Source: CAZUMJ01 sp964621605 (lineage in GTDB: Bacteria > Actinomycetota > Acidimicrobiia > Acidimicrobiales > Iamiaceae). Taken from it: a stretch of 62,707 nucleotides of DNA. A program made the position numbers and the translations under genes. Under the pieces are notes generated by a model. It did no database searches. It was given only the letters and a program-made list of their open reading frames with translations, and had not been told where the DNA came from. The stretch covers positions 1 to 62,707 of the forward strand of contig CAZUMJ010000018.1 of assembly GCA_964621605.1 (NCBI GenBank), read 5' to 3'. Of this stretch, positions 18,725 through 26,802 are shown one piece after another (positions within the stretch are counted from its first letter, which is position 1; every line of letters starts with the position of its first letter).

Positions 18725-19705
18725 TTGACCGTGACCGATCCCACCGGGCAGGATTGCCCGGTGCTACCACCCCTTGACAGTGGGAGCGGTGACGTTGCCA
18801 CTCGGCCCTCGTCTTCACCGCCTGGACATACGGAAGCAGTACCCGCGACGGAAACATCCACCGTTGACGCGGCCACGCCTGCGGCGCCGCCCGATGAGGC
18901 CGCGGATGGCAACGTGACCCCTCGGGCGGCGAGGCCCGCGCTTCCGCGCGTGATCGCAATCGCGAACCAGAAGGGCGGGGTGGGGAAGACCACCACGGCG
19001 GTGAATCTGGGGGCCTGCCTTGCGGACCTCGGCTTCCGCACACTTGTCGTAGACCTCGACCCGCAGGGGAATGCGAGTACGGGCCTTGGCATCAACATCC
19101 GCGATCTTCAATCGTCGATGTACGAGGTCTTGATGCAGGACGTTGCCCTGGAGGACACCGTCGAGGCAACGACGGTTCGGAATTTGTTCGTTGCTCCGGC
19201 GAGCCTGGACCTTGCTGGCGCGGAGATCGAGTTGGTCCCCGCCTTCAGTAGGGAGTTGAAACTGAAGCACGCGATCGACGAGGTTCGTGACGACTACGAC
19301 TATGTCTTGATCGATTGCCCACCCTCGCTCGGCCTCCTGACCGTGAACGGTCTGGCGGCGGCTTCGGAGGTGTTGGTCCCCATCCAGTGCGAGTACTACG
19401 CGCTGGAGGGACTCGGCCAACTTCTGCGCAACGTTTCTCTCGTCCAGAAGAATCTGAATCCGCACCTCGAGGTGTCGACGATCGTGTTGGTGATGTACGA
19501 CGGACGGACGAAGTTGGCCGATCAAGTCGTCAAAGATGTGCGGGCGCACTTCGGCCCCCGTGTGTGTCGCACCGTCGTTCCTCGCACCGTTCGCCTCTCG
19601 GAGGCCCCATCCTTCGGCCAGCCGATCATCGCGTTTGATGCGAGCTCACGCGGTGCTGTCGCCTATCGAGAGCTTGCGAAAGAGGTGAGTGGCGGTGCGG
19701 CGTAG
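18725..19705 (+). CDS. parA: Chromosome partitioning ATPase ParA/Soj
   Basis: 326 residues. An unusually long N-terminal extension of ~75 residues rich in Pro, Ala, Ser and Asp precedes the ATPase core. The deviant Walker A motif is IANQKGGVGKTTTAVNLG (about 79-96), followed by VVDLDPQGNASTGLG and DYVLIDCPPSLGLLT. ParA forms ATP-dependent dimers on the nucleoid that move ParB-parS complexes. The start may be TTG 18725 or GTG 18731. The gene overlaps parB by 17 bases and lies directly after parS site 2. Confidence 0.95.
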   Translation: MTVTDPTGQDCPVLPPLDSGSGDVATRPSSSPPGHTEAVPATETSTVDAATPAAPPDEAADGNVTPRAARPALPRVIAIANQKGGVGKTTTAVNLGACLADLGFRTLVVDLDPQGNASTGLGINIRDLQSSMYEVLMQDVALEDTVEATTVRNLFVAPASLDLAGAEIELVPAFSRELKLKHAIDEVRDDYDYVLIDCPPSLGLLTVNGLAAASEVLVPIQCEYYALEGLGQLLRNVSLVQKNLNPHLEVSTIVLVMYDGRTKLADQVVKDVRAHFGPRVCRTVVPRTVRLSEAPSFGQPIIAFDASSRGAVAYRELAKEVSGGAA

Positions 19706-20696
19706 CGGTTTGGGGAAGGGCCTTGGTGCGCTCATTCCGAGCGAGGTGGCGGTTGATGCAGCAGCCACTCCGACGGATGATTCGGCAACGGTGCTGCGCG
19801 AGATCGCAGTCACGGCGGTGCAGGCGAACCGTTACCAGCCGCGGGCACACTTTGACGAGGAGGCGCTGACCTCGCTCACCTCCTCCATCCGTGAGCTCGG
19901 GGTCTTGCAGCCGATTCTGGTTCGCCCGAGTGGAGAGGGGCGCTACGAGCTCGTTGCGGGTGAGCGTCGCTGGCGTGCTGCAAAGCGAGCTGGGCTCTCT
20001 ACGATTCCGGCTTTGGTCCGGCACACCGAGGACACGGGCGCGCTCGAGCAGGCGCTAGTAGAGAACCTGCACCGTCAGGACCTCAACCCCCTCGAAGAGG
20101 CGGCCGCGTATCAACAGCTTCTCGAGGACTTCAGCCTCACGCATGAGGATGTCGCTCGCCGCGTGGGGAAGAGCCGCTCCGCGGTATCGAACGCGCTCCG
20201 GCTGCTTCAGCTGCCTCCGGGCATCCAGCGGCTCCTGGCCGAGGGCGAGTTGAGCGCTGGTCATGCTCGTGCACTGCTCGGCACGCCAGACCGCGCGTAT
20301 CAGGAGGCTCTCGCCAAGAAGGCCGTCTCGGAGCAGCTCTCGGTACGCCAGGTCGAGGACGCGGTTCGCCAGCGAACCTCCGTTCCGTTGCCCGCCGAAG
20401 ACGCAAAGCGGGCGGTGTCCGGCCGCGTGCGGGCTCCGGGGCTTCTTGAGTTGGAGGAGCTCCTGTCGGCTCGCCTTGATACGCGCGTGAACGTGACGAT
20501 GGGGGCCAAGCGAGGTCGTGTCGTCATCGACTTCGCGAGCCTCGAGGACCTCGAACGGATCTATCGCGCGATGACCGATGCGCCAGGGCCTCCGGAAACG
20601 GGCACGGCTTCATCTCACGACGCTGCGGCCCCGACGGCAGAGGTGGCAGGTTCTCCAGCGCGCGAGGGCGAGTCCTCAACGTCGCCTCTAGCGTAA
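19689..20696 (+). CDS. parB: Chromosome partitioning protein ParB/Spo0J
   Basis: 335 residues. A CTP-dependent DNA clamp that loads at parS. The N-terminus SGLGKGLGALIP is family-typical. The ParB/Sulfiredoxin-like domain shows ANRYQPRAHFDEEALTSL, QPILVRPSGEGRYELVAGERRWRAAK (CTP-binding GERR), and ALVENLHRQDLNPLEEA. The HTH is LTHEDVARRVGKSRSAVSN. A C-terminal dimerisation region and a disordered tail follow. The GTG start overlaps the end of parA. Confidence 0.95.
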   Translation: MAVRRSGLGKGLGALIPSEVAVDAAATPTDDSATVLREIAVTAVQANRYQPRAHFDEEALTSLTSSIRELGVLQPILVRPSGEGRYELVAGERRWRAAKRAGLSTIPALVRHTEDTGALEQALVENLHRQDLNPLEEAAAYQQLLEDFSLTHEDVARRVGKSRSAVSNALRLLQLPPGIQRLLAEGELSAGHARALLGTPDRAYQEALAKKAVSEQLSVRQVEDAVRQRTSVPLPAEDAKRAVSGRVRAPGLLELEELLSARLDTRVNVTMGAKRGRVVIDFASLEDLERIYRAMTDAPGPPETGTASSHDAAAPTAEVAGSPAREGESSTSPLA

Positions 20697-20743
20697 GCCA
20701 CTCCGGGTATCCACAACCTGTGGTCAAGGTTGTGAGTAGTGGC
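20697..20743. terminator. Bidirectional hairpin between parB and cwlM
   Basis: Nested complementary arms, GCCACT/AGTGGC (20697-20702, 20738-20743) and CACAACCT/AGGTTGTG (20712-20719, 20727-20734), lie between two convergent genes. The left arm includes a DnaA-box-like TATCCACAA. Confidence 0.55.
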
Positions 20744-20748
20744 GGCGC

Positions 20749-21774
20749 TCAGTCGAATGTGGGGCTCTGCACTGGGTGGAGGACCCATGCGCCGATCGCA
20801 GCAGCGAGCGCTGAACTGCATTCGGCACCGTGCTCGACTACCCACGATGGTGGGCCCAGTTCGCAGCTGACGGCGGGCATACGCGTCTCGCGGAGAACGG
20901 GCAGACGCATGGGTTCGCACTCCACGGTGCCCGGTAGGCCAATGCGTCTGAGGTGCTCAGCAACGATCCCAGAGAGTTGTTGACCACCAGCAGAAGTGAA
21001 CGACGGGGAGCCGTAGTAGGCGACGGAGCTGTCGGCTCGGTCTACCAGGGTCAGCGCGACGAGGAGCTCGGCTGCGAAGGAGTTTGCCTCGGCTGCTTGC
21101 GCTGACCCGTCTGGATGGTGGACCAGGACCGTGTGAGCGCCGGCGTCTTCGAGCGCGCGGCACAACGCGTTGGCGAGTGCGGGGAGTGCACCACTTTCAG
21201 CAACGAGGACACGCCGGCCCACGAGGTGCCGAGGGACGCTGAGGAGCTCAAGACGCTCGCGTACCCCGGCTTTGCTCATGGTGTGCGTTCGGTCCCCTAG
21301 GCGCTCGAGCGTGCGATGCACCTCTGGGCCGAAGATGCCGTCCGAGGCGAGGCCGATGTTTGCTTGGTAGTCGGCAAGTGCCTCTGCGGTGTCAGGGCCG
21401 AAGATGCCGTCGAGCCTGCCGGCATCGAAGCCGAGGGCGCTGAGCTGTTGTTGGAGCGACGCGACGTCGTCGCCCCGCAACATGGGCGCGCGGAGATAGA
21501 GCGGTCGGTCACCGAGTTCGTAGCCGGCCTCAACCAAGGCGGCCCAGGTCTGCGGGCCGCACACACCGTCCGCGTGGAGGCCACGACGCGCTTGGAAAGC
21601 GCGCACCGCTTGGTCGGTAGCCGCTCCGAAGATGCCGGAGGGATCGCTCAGGGGCGCCTCGCCGCTACGGACCAGGCGCTGCTGTAGGTCACGAACGGCC
21701 GCGCCCTCGTTGCCGAGCCGCAGCGGGAGAGGGTTGCGGTCGGGTGATCCATCGCCTGGAGCGGGAATGGCCAC
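20749..21774 (-). CDS. cwlM: CwlM-like protein with two peptidoglycan-binding domains
   Basis: 341 residues, without a signal peptide. Two tandem PG_binding_1 modules (about 25-75, DGVCGPQTWAAL; about 100-150, DGIFGPEVHRTL) precede a domain with the fold order of amidase_3 (RVLVAESGALPALANALCRALEDAG to PAVSCELGPPS). Mycobacterial CwlM (Rv3915) has the same architecture and lies beside trxC/trxB. It is cytoplasmic and stimulates MurA when phosphorylated. Here the amidase motifs that hold zinc (the N-terminal HGG and the later SLHAN-type His) are missing, so hydrolase activity is unlikely. A regulatory role is inferred. A PknB-like kinase is encoded 2.4 kb away. Confidence 0.8.
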   Translation of the reverse strand: MAIPAPGDGSPDRNPLPLRLGNEGAAVRDLQQRLVRSGEAPLSDPSGIFGAATDQAVRAFQARRGLHADGVCGPQTWAALVEAGYELGDRPLYLRAPMLRGDDVASLQQQLSALGFDAGRLDGIFGPDTAEALADYQANIGLASDGIFGPEVHRTLERLGDRTHTMSKAGVRERLELLSVPRHLVGRRVLVAESGALPALANALCRALEDAGAHTVLVHHPDGSAQAAEANSFAAELLVALTLVDRADSSVAYYGSPSFTSAGGQQLSGIVAEHLRRIGLPGTVECEPMRLPVLRETRMPAVSCELGPPSWVVEHGAECSSALAAAIGAWVLHPVQSPTFD

Positions 21775-21788
21775 GGGTGAGTCGGTGC

Positions 21789-22115
21789 TCAGAGAAACTC
21801 GCCGAGCTCCTCGAGCAGTTGATGCTTGCCCTTAGCGCCGACGAGACGCTTGGCTTCGACACCATCACGGAAGACGATGAGCGTTGGGATGCTCATCACG
21901 TTGAAGCGCATGGACGCACCCGGATTGTTGTCGACATCAAGCTTTGCGAACTGGATACGACCGGCCTGCTCGACCGCCAACTCTTCGACGATGGGGGCGA
22001 TCTTCTTGCAGGGCCCGCACCATTCGGCCCAGAAGTCGACGACAACCGGCACGTTGGATGCGTTGACCTGCTCGTCGAAGGTTCCGTCGGTCAGGGTGAG
22101 AACGCCTTCGGCCAT
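21789..22115 (-). CDS. trxA: Thioredoxin
   Basis: 108 residues, the standard thioredoxin size. The active site WCGPCK carries Cys33 and Cys36, within VDFWAEWCGPCKKIAPIVEEL. The conserved cis-Pro region MSIPTLIVFRDG follows. It reduces cytoplasmic protein disulfides and is recharged by the adjacent TrxB, whose stop is 29 bases upstream of this start. Confidence 0.96.
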   Translation of the reverse strand: MAEGVLTLTDGTFDEQVNASNVPVVVDFWAEWCGPCKKIAPIVEELAVEQAGRIQFAKLDVDNNPGASMRFNVMSIPTLIVFRDGVEAKRLVGAKGKHQLLEELGEFL

Positions 22116-22144
22116 GTGATGCTCCTCTCAAAGAGTGACGAATG

Positions 22145-23134
22145 TCACCAGATTTCCAGGTCGGTCCGGCCACCTTCGGTGGCTTCGAGCCAGCGCTCTA
22201 CGTCGATTGCTGCCATGCATCCGCTCCCGGCGGCGGTGATGGCCTGACGATAGGTCTGATCTTGTACGTCACCGCAGGCAAAGACACCTTGGACGCTCGT
22301 GCGGGTGCCGGCATGGGTGATGAGGTACCCGTTGTCTTCGAGGTCGAGCTGCCCCACGAAGAGGTCGGTGCTCGGCCGGTGTCCGATGGCGACGAACAGG
22401 CCGTGCACGTCCAGGATGGAATCATCGCCGGTGGTGGTGTCGCGCAGGCGCAGCCCTTCCACACGGTCGTCGCCCAAGATCTCGGTCACGACCTTGTTCC
22501 ACGCGAACTTGAGCTTCGGGTTGGCGTGCGCGCGGTCCTGCATGATGCGCGACGCCCGAAGCTCGTCACGACGGTGCACGAGGGTCACCGATTCGGCGAA
22601 CTTCGTGAGAAACATCGCTTCCTCGAGTGCCGAGTCGCCACCGCCGACGACGGCGAGATGCTCGCCACGGAAGAAGAACCCGTCACAGGTCGCGCAGGTG
22701 GAGACGCCTCGGCCGATGAGCTCTTGCTCTCGCGGCAGGCCGAGGAGGAGCGACTGGGCGCCAGTGGAGACGACGATCGCCCGCGCGAGGTAGTCGGGCT
22801 CAGGTGCGTCGGGATCGCGCAGCCAGATGCCAAACGGCCGGCTGGTGAGATCTACTCGGCGGACCTTCTCCGTGATGATCTCAGCACCGAAGCGCGCGGC
22901 CTGCTCGCGAAAGCTTCCCATGAGCTCGGGGCCCATCACACCCTCGGGGAAGCCTGGAAAGTTCTCCACCTCTGTGGTGAGCATCAGCTGGCCGCCGGGC
23001 TGGTCCGACGTGCTCGAAGGTTCGCCCTCGATCACAAGCGGGTGCAGGCTTGCTCTTGCCGCGTAGATCGCTGCCGTGAGCCCGGCGGGGCCCGAGCCGA
23101 TGATGACGAGCTCTCGTGGCTGGGGAGTGGTCAC
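22145..23134 (-). CDS. trxB: Thioredoxin reductase
   Basis: 329 residues. An NADPH-dependent FAD enzyme of the low-molecular-weight type. The FAD motif GSGPAGLTAAIYAARA is at the N-terminus, the redox CATC pair lies in VSTCATCDGFFF, the NADPH-binding motif is VVGGGDSALEEAMFL, and the C-terminal FAD motif is GVFACGDVQDQTYRQA. It transfers electrons from NADPH to thioredoxin, encoded next. GTG start with a GAAGGAAG ribosome site. Confidence 0.96.
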   Translation of the reverse strand: MTTPQPRELVIIGSGPAGLTAAIYAARASLHPLVIEGEPSSTSDQPGGQLMLTTEVENFPGFPEGVMGPELMGSFREQAARFGAEIITEKVRRVDLTSRPFGIWLRDPDAPEPDYLARAIVVSTGAQSLLLGLPREQELIGRGVSTCATCDGFFFRGEHLAVVGGGDSALEEAMFLTKFAESVTLVHRRDELRASRIMQDRAHANPKLKFAWNKVVTEILGDDRVEGLRLRDTTTGDDSILDVHGLFVAIGHRPSTDLFVGQLDLEDNGYLITHAGTRTSVQGVFACGDVQDQTYRQAITAAGSGCMAAIDVERWLEATEGGRTDLEIW

Positions 23135-23275
23135 TGCGCTTCCTTCGAGGGTCGATGTCAGGTGATCAGAACCGGAGCGGCCCGTTCGCTATTCCGTGCC
23201 CGACGGCACCCGCTGCGGGCGCGCCGGCCACGGGCAGGGAGACCGCTCCCGCAAGGTCGCTGGGGTGCCAGCGCG

Positions 23276-23599
23276 TCAGGAAGAGGGGCGCTTGGTGGCC
23301 TTGCTCCAGAGCACCAGCCCGGCGACGCAGAGGGGGACCCCCGTGATCAGGTAGCTGACCCACACCCGGTTGCCGGGGATGTATGCGGTGAGCAGGCGAA
23401 TCGTCGCGACAAGCCCGAGCACAAGCGCCACCGACGCGACGAGGAGCGCGAATGTGCCGTAGACGACAGCACGGGAGGCCGTGATCGCCGGGCCCGTCGT
23501 CTTGTCGCGGACCGTGTCGACCGTCGACACGATGAGGTCGGTGGCTTGCTCGGTCCACGCCGGCTGGGACGAGGCCTGGCTGGTCGTGGAGTCGGGCAT
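23276..23599 (-). CDS. Two-span membrane protein of unknown function
   Basis: 107 residues from the ATG at 23599. The N-terminal ~45 residues are hydrophilic. Two hydrophobic segments follow, VYGTFALLVASVALVLGLVA and YLITGVPLCVAGLVLW, joined by a short loop with RLLTAYIPGNRVWV. The C-terminus is basic (SKATKRPSS). I cannot assign a family with certainty; the layout resembles small actinobacterial proteins found near trxB. An upstream in-frame start at 23686 exists but adds a non-hydrophobic, non-conserved-looking extension. Confidence 0.6.
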   Translation of the reverse strand: MPDSTTSQASSQPAWTEQATDLIVSTVDTVRDKTTGPAITASRAVVYGTFALLVASVALVLGLVATIRLLTAYIPGNRVWVSYLITGVPLCVAGLVLWSKATKRPSS

Positions 23600-23639
23600 C
23601 GTCAGAGCATAGAACGACGGGCCCGCCCCATGACGCAGC

Positions 23640-24224
23640 TCAGCTCGGGTAGTTGACGGCGGTGATGACGCGACATGAGGCAGCATCGACCACGAACATA
23701 CGAGTCGCGATCACCGTCGGCGGCGTGGAGGAGGGCGTAGTGGAGGGCGTCGGTACGAGTGACCCGTCCTGCGCAGGTTCGGACGGAGCCAGCACCTGAT
23801 ACGAGGTGACGAGCACGGGCCCCGCCGGCAGCGCCGCTGCCGCCGATGCAAGCGCGGACCCGAGGGGATCGGTGCTCGTCATGGTGATGCCCTTCGCGCA
23901 CCGCTGGGCGTCACGATCGGTCAGGGTCGCGGTGGCGGGCGCCGTCGAGGTCGCGTGGCCGTCGAGTGGCAGAAGCGTGCGCGGGTTGAGTGTTCGGAGC
24001 CCGTCTCGTAGGGCGGTCTCGTCCGAGAAGGTCCCGAGCCAGCGCAGCGGCGAGCCACGGCGGGGTTCGCTCGTCGAGCTGGTGCTTCCGACCGGAGCGA
24101 CCCGAGCGTTGTCGGAGGATCGGCCGGTGATGATGAGGGTCACGGCGACGACCAACCCCACGATGAGCACCAACGGCACCATCCAGCGTCGACCGCCCCT
24201 TTGCAGCGCATCGTCGCTGGTCAC
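23640..24224 (-). CDS. Single-span membrane protein coupled to the kinase gene
   Basis: 194 residues from a GTG at 24224 that overlaps the kinase stop (GTGA), so it is probably translated with it. One membrane span lies near residues 15-38 (VPLVLIVGLVVAVTLIIT) and is followed by an extracellular region rich in Thr, Ser and Pro with two Cys residues (DAQRCAKG, DAASCRVI). It could be an accessory protein or substrate of the kinase. That is inference from coupling only, as no family is recognised. Confidence 0.6.
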   Translation of the reverse strand: MTSDDALQRGGRRWMVPLVLIVGLVVAVTLIITGRSSDNARVAPVGSTSSTSEPRRGSPLRWLGTFSDETALRDGLRTLNPRTLLPLDGHATSTAPATATLTDRDAQRCAKGITMTSTDPLGSALASAAAALPAGPVLVTSYQVLAPSEPAQDGSLVPTPSTTPSSTPPTVIATRMFVVDAASCRVITAVNYPS

Positions 24225-25825
24225 GACAGCACCTCGGCTTCGCCAACTTCTACCCGTCCGTCGACCGAGAGACGAGTGATCCACAGCAGGACGGCCTGCC
24301 CTCGAGCGTCATGGAGTGGAAAGGTGGTTGTTCCTGCCGGGATGTCAGTCCGCTCAGCGATCGGTTTGCCCCACGAGGCAAGGTCTGCGCCGGGTGGGTG
24401 GTCGAGTACGTACACCTGGGCATTCCAGCCGCTCGACGAGCTCGTGATCCGCAGCGCGTCGAGCACGTGGGTGCTACCCAGCGTCACGTAGATACCAACG
24501 CCGGGCTTGAGACGGTCGAGGTCCTGTCCGACTTGGTACGTCTCGGTGTGCCAGACCGTGGCGGGGTCGCCGTCGATCAGCTTGGGTGCGTCCGCGTTGT
24601 CTTCCTCGCCAGGGGGCGTGCCGTATGGGTCGAAGGGGATCGCGGCTTGTGCAGCCACCGGAGCGACCGGCGGGAGGGTGGTGGTAGGCGTCGGAGAGTC
24701 CCCGAAGATGCGTTGCGCGGCTTCGCTCCTGCCGAACAGCACGCCGGCCACGCCGAGCCCGATCGCGACGAGCACGATGAGCAGCGTCGGCACCAACCAC
24801 CTGCGTTCCGTCTCACGAAAGCGGGTTCCCGGAGGCGCGTCCTGCAGAAGGTTCTCGACCAACTCGTCGCTGCTCGGCGGTCGTGGGGTTGCGTCTGGGC
24901 GGGGCACCGAGGCGGTGGCATCGCCGGCTGCGGTGCGATCACCCGTTGGTCCGAGCGGTGGAACCTTGCCCTGGTGCGCTGCGAGCAATGAGGCCCGAAG
25001 GTCCGCTGCGCTCGCGAATCGGTCTGCGGGATGGCGCGCCAGCGCGCGCAGCACGACATCTTCTAGGGGTCTGGAGATGTCGGCCCGAAGTTGGCGGGGC
25101 CGAAGCGGAGCCTGGTGGACGCGAGCGAGGGCGGTGGCCGTGTCGGTGTCGGCCAAGAACGGCGGTCTGCCGCAGAGGCACTCGTAGAGCACGACACCCA
25201 ACGAGTACACGTCGGTGCGTCCGTCGACGGGACCGCTCTCGACCTGCTCGGGGGCGAGGTACTTGGCCGTACCGATCATGGCCCCCTCGGCCGTCAGATC
25301 AGCGCCCTCTGCAGCCTTCGCGATGCCGAAGTCCGCGACGAGGACGCGGCCGTCGGTCGACAGCAGGATGTTCGCCGGCTTGATGTCACGGTGCACCACA
25401 CCCGAGCGGTGCGCGGTGTCGAGCGCGTCTGCCACCTGTGCGCCGATGGCGACGACCTCGGCGGTGCGCAGCGTCGACTGCTCGTCGAGGCGCTGTCGGA
25501 GCGTGGTGCCGCGCACGAGCTCCATCACGATCGCTTCTGTGCCCTCGTCGGTCAGCGTGTCGTAGATCGAGACGATCGACGGATGGCTGAGGCGAGCTGC
25601 GGCGATCGCCTCATGCCGAAAGCGCTCGACGAATCCACGGTCGGCAGCCAGGTGAGGGTGGAGGACCTTTACCGCGACAGGACGAGAGAGGACCTCGTCG
25701 GTGGCCTCCCAGACCTGGGCCATGCCACCGGTCGCGATCGGGTGGACGAGCCGGTAGCGCCCCGCGAGGAGACGGCCGCCGTCGAGGCTGCCCGAAGAGG
25801 AATCGGGTGGTGCTGGGTCGTCCAC
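24221..25825 (-). CDS. Membrane Ser/Thr protein kinase with discoidin-like ectodomain
   Basis: 534 residues. The cytoplasmic PknB-type kinase domain spans about 24-285, with a glycine loop IATGGMAQVWEA, catalytic Lys53 (VAVKVL), HRDIKPANILL (Asp147), DFG at 165-167, the activation segment GTAKYLAPEQ and TDVYSLGVVLYECL. A juxtamembrane linker and one span (LVPTLLIVLVAIGLGVAGVLF, near 350-370) lead to an extracellular domain of ~140 residues with a jelly-roll look (LIDGDPATVWHTETY; LDALRITSS), resembling F5/8 type C folds. This differs from the PASTA repeats of PknB. The ectodomain may sense sugar or wall ligands. The call for kinase is firm, for ectodomain type moderate. Confidence 0.88.
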   Translation of the reverse strand: MDDPAPPDSSSGSLDGGRLLAGRYRLVHPIATGGMAQVWEATDEVLSRPVAVKVLHPHLAADRGFVERFRHEAIAAARLSHPSIVSIYDTLTDEGTEAIVMELVRGTTLRQRLDEQSTLRTAEVVAIGAQVADALDTAHRSGVVHRDIKPANILLSTDGRVLVADFGIAKAAEGADLTAEGAMIGTAKYLAPEQVESGPVDGRTDVYSLGVVLYECLCGRPPFLADTDTATALARVHQAPLRPRQLRADISRPLEDVVLRALARHPADRFASAADLRASLLAAHQGKVPPLGPTGDRTAAGDATASVPRPDATPRPPSSDELVENLLQDAPPGTRFRETERRWLVPTLLIVLVAIGLGVAGVLFGRSEAAQRIFGDSPTPTTTLPPVAPVAAQAAIPFDPYGTPPGEEDNADAPKLIDGDPATVWHTETYQVGQDLDRLKPGVGIYVTLGSTHVLDALRITSSSSGWNAQVYVLDHPPGADLASWGKPIAERTDIPAGTTTFPLHDARGQAVLLWITRLSVDGRVEVGEAEVLS

Positions 25826-25901
25826 GTGGGCTGCACGCTAGTGCGCGGCAAGGTCCTCGGCGCGCGCTGTCAGGGAGCACGCACGGCCGCCACAGGGCCC
25901 G

Positions 25902-26744
25902 TCACGCAGGCGTGAGCCAGCAGACGCCGACGACGCCGGGGCCGCCATGTGCGCCGATGGTGGCACCGATCGTGATCGGGACGAGGGAATCGACGTCGAA
26001 GTGGTCGGCGAACAAGGCACGAAACTCATCGGCGTCCTCTGCCATGCCGCTGGGAAGGGTGAGACGCTCAACCGCCGGCTGTTCGAGCACCTTGTCTCGG
26101 AGCCAGAGCAGTGCCTTGCGTCGCGTCCGGAGCTTGGCGGCTTCGTGGACCTCTCCGGTGCTGATGTCGATGACCGGTTTGATCGAGAGGAGGTTGCCGA
26201 GCATGGCTTGCGCGCCGCCGATGCGCCCGCCCTTCTTCAGGTTGTCGAGGGTCGCCAGCGCGCCGAAGATGTTCACACGTTGCGATGCAGACTCGACGAT
26301 GGCCACGACGTCGTCCACCGAGCGGCCATCGTCTGCCGCCTCGGCAGCGAGCTGAACTTCGGTCGCGAGGCCAGCTGTGATCGAACGTGAATCGATGACG
26401 CGGACATCGAGCTTGCCGTCCAGTTCTGCGGCGGCGCTCCGCGCGGCTTGGATCGTGGCAGAGAGCTTCTCGGAAAGGTTGATGCACACGACCGCGGATG
26501 CCCCCTCGTCCGCCGCTCGTGTGAACGCGTCGAGGAACTTTCCCGGCGCCGGTGCTGCGGTGGCTGGGAGCACGTCCGAGGCGGCCATCTTGGTGTAGAA
26601 GGCCTCGGCGCTGAGCTCCTCGCGGTCGACGAACTCTTCGTCTCCGAACCGGATCGTGAGTGGCACCACCTGAATCTTGTGTCGATCGGCGATGTCCTCC
26701 GGGAGGTCGGATGCGCTATCGGTGACAATGCGGACGTTGGCCAT
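25902..26744 (-). CDS. DegV family fatty-acid-binding protein
   Basis: 280 residues. DegV/FakB-type proteins bind a fatty acid and may present it to a kinase. The N-terminus VRIVTDSASDLPEDIADRH is diagnostic, as are VVPLTIRFGDEEFVDREEL, the serine-containing SLR-like region and GGRIGGAQAMLGNLLSIKPVI. No fakA-like gene is visible. The gene stands between the kinase and the DUF6049 gene on the same strand, with short spacings (76 and 58 bases). Confidence 0.9.
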   Translation of the reverse strand: MANVRIVTDSASDLPEDIADRHKIQVVPLTIRFGDEEFVDREELSAEAFYTKMAASDVLPATAAPAPGKFLDAFTRAADEGASAVVCINLSEKLSATIQAARSAAAELDGKLDVRVIDSRSITAGLATEVQLAAEAADDGRSVDDVVAIVESASQRVNIFGALATLDNLKKGGRIGGAQAMLGNLLSIKPVIDISTGEVHEAAKLRTRRKALLWLRDKVLEQPAVERLTLPSGMAEDADEFRALFADHFDVDSLVPITIGATIGAHGGPGVVGVCWLTPA

Positions 26745-26802
26745 GGTTCCTCAGGGGTGTGGGGCACGCGTTCGTGATTCGACCACGCACAGTCCAACAG
26801 GG

